DNA from: Bacteroidales bacterium | GTDB taxonomy: Bacteria; Bacteroidota; Bacteroidia; Bacteroidales; WCHB1-69 | DNA length: 8,947 nucleotides | Direction of reading: 5' to 3' | Assembly (NCBI GenBank): GCA_031254735.1 | Contig: JAIRTU010000242.1 | Location: forward strand, 1-8,947 | In this document: positions 6,183 through 8,947 of the stretch, in pieces | How the letters are laid out: each line of letters opens with the position of its first letter | How positions within the stretch are numbered: position 1 is the first letter of the stretch | The notes under the pieces: model-generated | Seen by the model: only the letters and a program-made list of their open reading frames with translations | What the model was told of the DNA's origin: nothing | Database searches by the model: none | Translations under genes and position numbers: made by a program

Positions 6183-6236
6183 TTAAATGTTTTCACAACG
6201 GAATAATCCTTATTGTGATTTGCTTCAAGATTTAAT
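6152..6236 (-). ncRNA. Type II CRISPR tracrRNA
   Basis: The tracrRNA pairs with the repeat part of pre-crRNA, allows RNase III processing and anchors the guide in Cas9. Read on the - strand it has, in order: an anti-repeat (6236-6212) containing GAAGCAAATCACAAT; AAGG leading into a nexus hairpin GGATTATTCC (6209-6200) followed by GTT, the same plan as AAGGCTAGTCCGTT in the S. pyogenes tracrRNA; a linker AAAACATTTAA; and an intrinsic terminator. It lies beside cas9 and is transcribed away from it. The anti-repeat implies a CRISPR repeat beginning close to GTTGTGATTTGCTT, which matches the type II-C repeats I recall from Bacteroides. No repeat array is in the window, so pairing with a real repeat is unverified. 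The 5' end is set from the -7 box at 6241-6248 and is uncertain by several bases. A 74-codon open frame crossing this region is fortuitous. Confidence 0.82.
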
Positions 6237-6240
6237 GTTG

Positions 6241-6248
6241 CAAAGATA
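6241..6248 (-). promoter_or_regulatory. -7 element for the tracrRNA
   Basis: On the - strand TATCTTTG (6248-6241) matches TAnnTTTG exactly and sits a few bases before the anti-repeat, so transcription would begin near 6234-6236. No clear TTG-type -33 element is found at the right distance upstream, which lowers confidence. Confidence 0.4.
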
Positions 6249-6326
6249 AAACTTTTTTCAATAGGTTTGTCGATATTTATCATTTTTTTTTATACCTTTG
6301 GCATTTATTAAAATAAAACTTTTCAA
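6246..6326. repeat. Direct repeat flanking the tracrRNA-cas9 promoter region
   Basis: ATAAAACTTTTTTCAA at 6246-6261 recurs as ATAAAACTTTTCAA at 6313-6326, differing only by two T residues. The second copy ends on the base before the cas9 ATG; the first overlaps the edge of the tracrRNA -7 box. The pair brackets the divergent promoter region. The low complexity of the sequence limits how much weight this can bear. Confidence 0.45.
6266..6300 (+). promoter_or_regulatory. Bacteroidota-type promoter for cas9
   Basis: TACCTTTG at 6293-6300 matches the -7 consensus TAnnTTTG exactly, and TTTG at 6266-6269 can serve as the -33 element, with a slightly long 23-base spacer. Transcription would begin near 6305-6308, giving a leader of about 20 bases before the ATG at 6327 and supporting that start. 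Confidence 0.6.
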
Positions 6327-8947
6327 ATGAAGAAAATATTGGGATTAGATTTAGGCACAAACAGTATAGGTTGGGCGCTGGTGGCGGTTGACGAAAATAA
6401 TAAACCGTACAAAATAGAAGGTATGGGAAGTCGAATAATTCCTATGGGTCAGGACATACTGGGTAATTTTGATAGTGGAATTTCTGTTTCGCAAACGGCA
6501 GAAAGAACCGGTTATCGTGGGATAAGAAGATTGCGAGAGCGTCATTTGTTGCGCAGGGAACGTTTGCACAGAGTACTGAATGTCTTAGATTTTCTACCTG
6601 AACACTATGCCGGTAGGATTGATTTTAAGAAACGTTTGGGGCAGTTTTCTGCGGATACAGAACCCAAATTGGCTTGGAAAGAAAATGAAAATGGGAAATA
6701 TGAGTTTATTTTTCAATCTTCATTCGATGAAATGGTCGCCGATTTCAAAAAGATTCAACCTCATTTGTTTGAAAAAGGAAAATGTATCCCTTATGATTGG
6801 ACGATTTACTATTTGCGCAAAAAAGCCTTGACTCATAAGATTGAAAAAGAAGAATTGGCCTGGATTTTATTGAATTTTAATCAGAAACGTGGTTACTATC
6901 AGTTGCGAGGTGAGGAGGAAGAAGATAATCCAAACAAATTAGTTGAATTTCATGCCTTGAGGGTGGTTGATACAGTACCGGACGAAAGTGCCAACAGCAA
7001 AGGTGAAACGTGGTATTCGCTTCATTTAGAGAATGGCTGGATATATCGCCGTTCAAGTAACACATCTTTATCCGATTGGAAAGGTAAAATCAGGGAATTT
7101 ATTGTCACAACCGACCTGAATGACGACGGTACGGTGAAAACCGACAAGGAAGGAAATGAGAAACGTTCATTTCGGGTACCATCGGCAGATGACTGGGCAT
7201 TGTTGAAAAAGAAAACCGAAGCGGATATAGATAAAAGCGCAAAAACCGTTGGTACATATATTTACGATACATTGTTGGGCAATCCGGCGCAAAAAATAAA
7301 AGGAAAGTTAGTTCGTACTATTGAACGAAAGTTTTACAAGCAAGAACTGAAACAGATTCTTCAAAAACAAAAAGAGTTTCATCCGGAATTACAGGACGAA
7401 AATCTGTACGGCGAAGCTGTCCGCGAGTTGTATCGTAGCAACGAATCCAGTCAACTTACTCTTGACAAAAAAGACTTCGTTCATCTGTTTCTGGAAGATA
7501 TTATTTTCTATCAACGTCCGTTACGAAGTAAAAAATCATCCATTGGGAATTGCTCGCTGGAATTTAGAAAATATCGCGATAAAGACGAAGTAGAGCACGT
7601 TAGTTATCTGAAGGCAACACCTAAATCGAATCCCTATTATCAGGAGTTTCGTTTGTGGCAGTGGCTTTATAATCTGGTTATTTACCGGAGGGAGGATGAT
7701 ACGAATGTAACCAAAGAGTTTTTAAACAGCGTTGAGGATTATGAGAAAGTGTTTGATTTTTTGGATAATAGAAAAGAAATCAAGCAGGATACGTTAATTA
7801 AATACCTATTGGAGCAAAAAGGTTTTAAAGGGAGAATGTTGACTAACGAGGCATCAAAATATCGCTGGAATTTTGTGGATGACAAAGAAAAAGCATATCC
7901 ATGCAATGAAACAAAAGCCTTGATCGTATCCCGACTGTCGAAAGTTGAAAATCTGTCTGACGGTTTTCCGAACAGGGAAACGGAACAGCAGCTTTGGCAC
8001 ATTATCTATTCCGTTACCGACAAGGTAGAATATGAAAAGGCATTGAAATCGTTTGCCGAACGGTACGGATTGGACACTACATCATTCGTGGAGAATTTTA
8101 TAAAGTTTCCGCCCTTCAAAAGTGAATATGGCTCATTTTCCGAAAAGGCCATCAAAAAGTTACTGCCTTTGTTGCGTACCGGGAAATATTGGGACTGGGA
8201 GACCGTTGGCGAGAAAACAAAAAGCAACATTGACAAAATTATTACCGGAGAATATGACGAAAACATAAAAGACAGAGTGCGGGAGAACGCCATTCATTTG
8301 ACCGAACGGGAGCATTTCCAAGGCTTACAGCTTTGGCTGGCGAGTTATATTGTCTATGGCCGCCATTCCGAAGCAAGTATGACCGGGAAATGGAATTGTG
8401 TGAACGATTTGGAAAAATACCTGCAAGAATTCAGGCAACATTCTCTGCGTAATCCGATTGTAGAGCAGGTCGTTACCGAAACATTAAGAGTGATAGGAGC
8501 TATTTGGAAACATTATGGGGAAGGGACGAAAGATTTCTTTTCTGAAATTCACATCGAACTGGGGCGTGAAATGAAACTGCCTGCCGAAGACCGTAAGAAA
8601 ATAACCGGCAAAATACTCGATAACGAAAATACAAATCTCCGGATCAAGGCCTTACTTTCAGAAATGCTGCATGATCCCGAAGTGAAAAACGTGCGACCCT
8701 ACTCGCCTGTGCAACAGGAAATTTTAAAAATATATGAAGAATATGCGATAAACAGTAAGGAAAAATATAATTCAAGCACAGGCGATTTTGAATATGACCC
8801 CGTTAGTGAAGAAATACTCAAGATAAGTAAAACCGCTCAACCTTCTCCTGCACAGTTAAGACGCTATAAGCTGTGGCTGGAACAGCGCTACCGTTCGCCT
8901 TATACCGGAGCAGTTATTCCGTTAAACAGATTATTCACCGCCGACTA
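6327..8947 (+). CDS. cas9: CRISPR-associated endonuclease Cas9, type II-C-like, 5' part (cut by window end)
   Basis: Cas9 is the crRNA:tracrRNA-guided double-strand DNA nuclease of type II CRISPR-Cas immunity. The frame is uninterrupted for 873 codons and runs off the window. RuvC-I is KKILGLDLGTNSIGWAL with catalytic Asp8; an Arg-rich bridge helix (about 64-82, RGIRRLRERHLLRRERLHR) follows. NFNQKRGYYQLR (183-194) begins a long recognition lobe. RuvC-II is IHIELGREMK (741-750) with Glu744, the counterpart of E762 in the S. pyogenes enzyme. The last visible residues (SPYTGAVIPLNRLFTAD) are the entry to the HNH domain. The HNH His should fall near residue 878 and RuvC-III beyond, so the protein is probably about 1,400 residues or more, like the large Bacteroidota II-C enzymes. 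The start at 6327 puts RuvC-I at the very N-terminus, about 27 bases after the -7 box. The subtype is inferred; cas1, cas2 and the array would be downstream. Confidence 0.96.
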   Translation, partial: MKKILGLDLGTNSIGWALVAVDENNKPYKIEGMGSRIIPMGQDILGNFDSGISVSQTAERTGYRGIRRLRERHLLRRERLHRVLNVLDFLPEHYAGRIDFKKRLGQFSADTEPKLAWKENENGKYEFIFQSSFDEMVADFKKIQPHLFEKGKCIPYDWTIYYLRKKALTHKIEKEELAWILLNFNQKRGYYQLRGEEEEDNPNKLVEFHALRVVDTVPDESANSKGETWYSLHLENGWIYRRSSNTSLSDWKGKIREFIVTTDLNDDGTVKTDKEGNEKRSFRVPSADDWALLKKKTEADIDKSAKTVGTYIYDTLLGNPAQKIKGKLVRTIERKFYKQELKQILQKQKEFHPELQDENLYGEAVRELYRSNESSQLTLDKKDFVHLFLEDIIFYQRPLRSKKSSIGNCSLEFRKYRDKDEVEHVSYLKATPKSNPYYQEFRLWQWLYNLVIYRREDDTNVTKEFLNSVEDYEKVFDFLDNRKEIKQDTLIKYLLEQKGFKGRMLTNEASKYRWNFVDDKEKAYPCNETKALIVSRLSKVENLSDGFPNRETEQQLWHIIYSVTDKVEYEKALKSFAERYGLDTTSFVENFIKFPPFKSEYGSFSEKAIKKLLPLLRTGKYWDWETVGEKTKSNIDKIITGEYDENIKDRVRENAIHLTEREHFQGLQLWLASYIVYGRHSEASMTGKWNCVNDLEKYLQEFRQHSLRNPIVEQVVTETLRVIGAIWKHYGEGTKDFFSEIHIELGREMKLPAEDRKKITGKILDNENTNLRIKALLSEMLHDPEVKNVRPYSPVQQEILKIYEEYAINSKEKYNSSTGDFEYDPVSEEILKISKTAQPSPAQLRRYKLWLEQRYRSPYTGAVIPLNRLFTAD

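Noticed and set aside
6059..6283. A 74-codon - strand open frame between rnr and cas9
   Set aside because: It runs through the tracrRNA hairpins and terminator and has no protein-like features; the RNA structure explains the sequence better.
6021..6326. A CRISPR array beside cas9
   Set aside because: No regularly spaced repeats occur here or elsewhere in the window; only one anti-repeat is present.

Overview
The window reads as Bacteroidota, most likely Bacteroidales. It is AT-rich, its start codons mostly follow A-rich leaders without Shine-Dalgarno sequences, promoter-like sites match the Bacteroidota TAnnTTTG -7 element, and the recognisable proteins (a GntR/ABC operon, a short RNase R, a large type II-C-like Cas9) all fit. 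This placement is inferred from the sequence alone; no database was searched.

Layout. (1) 34-2257, + strand: a tightly packed four-gene operon with an ABC transporter ATPase, a polytopic membrane partner, a short YtrA-type GntR repressor and a small membrane-anchored protein. This resembles ytr-like ABC export systems controlled by their own GntR regulator. (2) 2258-2445: intergenic, with a nested inverted-repeat structure and a good promoter for the next gene. (3) 2446-3804, + strand: a visibly more AT-rich pair encoding proteins with signal-peptide-like N-termini. The first has a DUF3828-like C-terminal half split by a -1 frame change at a run of eight A residues. (4) 3867-6020, - strand: rnr, encoding RNase R, convergent with the secreted pair. 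(5) 6021-6326: the noncoding region between rnr and cas9. On the - strand it holds a complete-looking tracrRNA (anti-repeat, GG/CC nexus hairpin, intrinsic terminator), and on the + strand the cas9 promoter. (6) 6327-8947, + strand: the first 873 codons of cas9, open through the window edge and cut at the start of the HNH nuclease domain.

How they work together. The ABC operon looks self-regulated and probably handles a hydrophobic or peptide compound at the membrane. RNase R is housekeeping. The right end is the edge of a type II CRISPR-Cas locus: the tracrRNA and cas9 are divergently transcribed from one short intergenic region. The adaptation genes and CRISPR array are not in the window and are expected to the right. 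The most informative parts are the tracrRNA, which predicts the first 14 or so bases of the unseen CRISPR repeat, the regulatory architecture between tracrRNA and cas9, and the frameshifted DUF3828-like gene.
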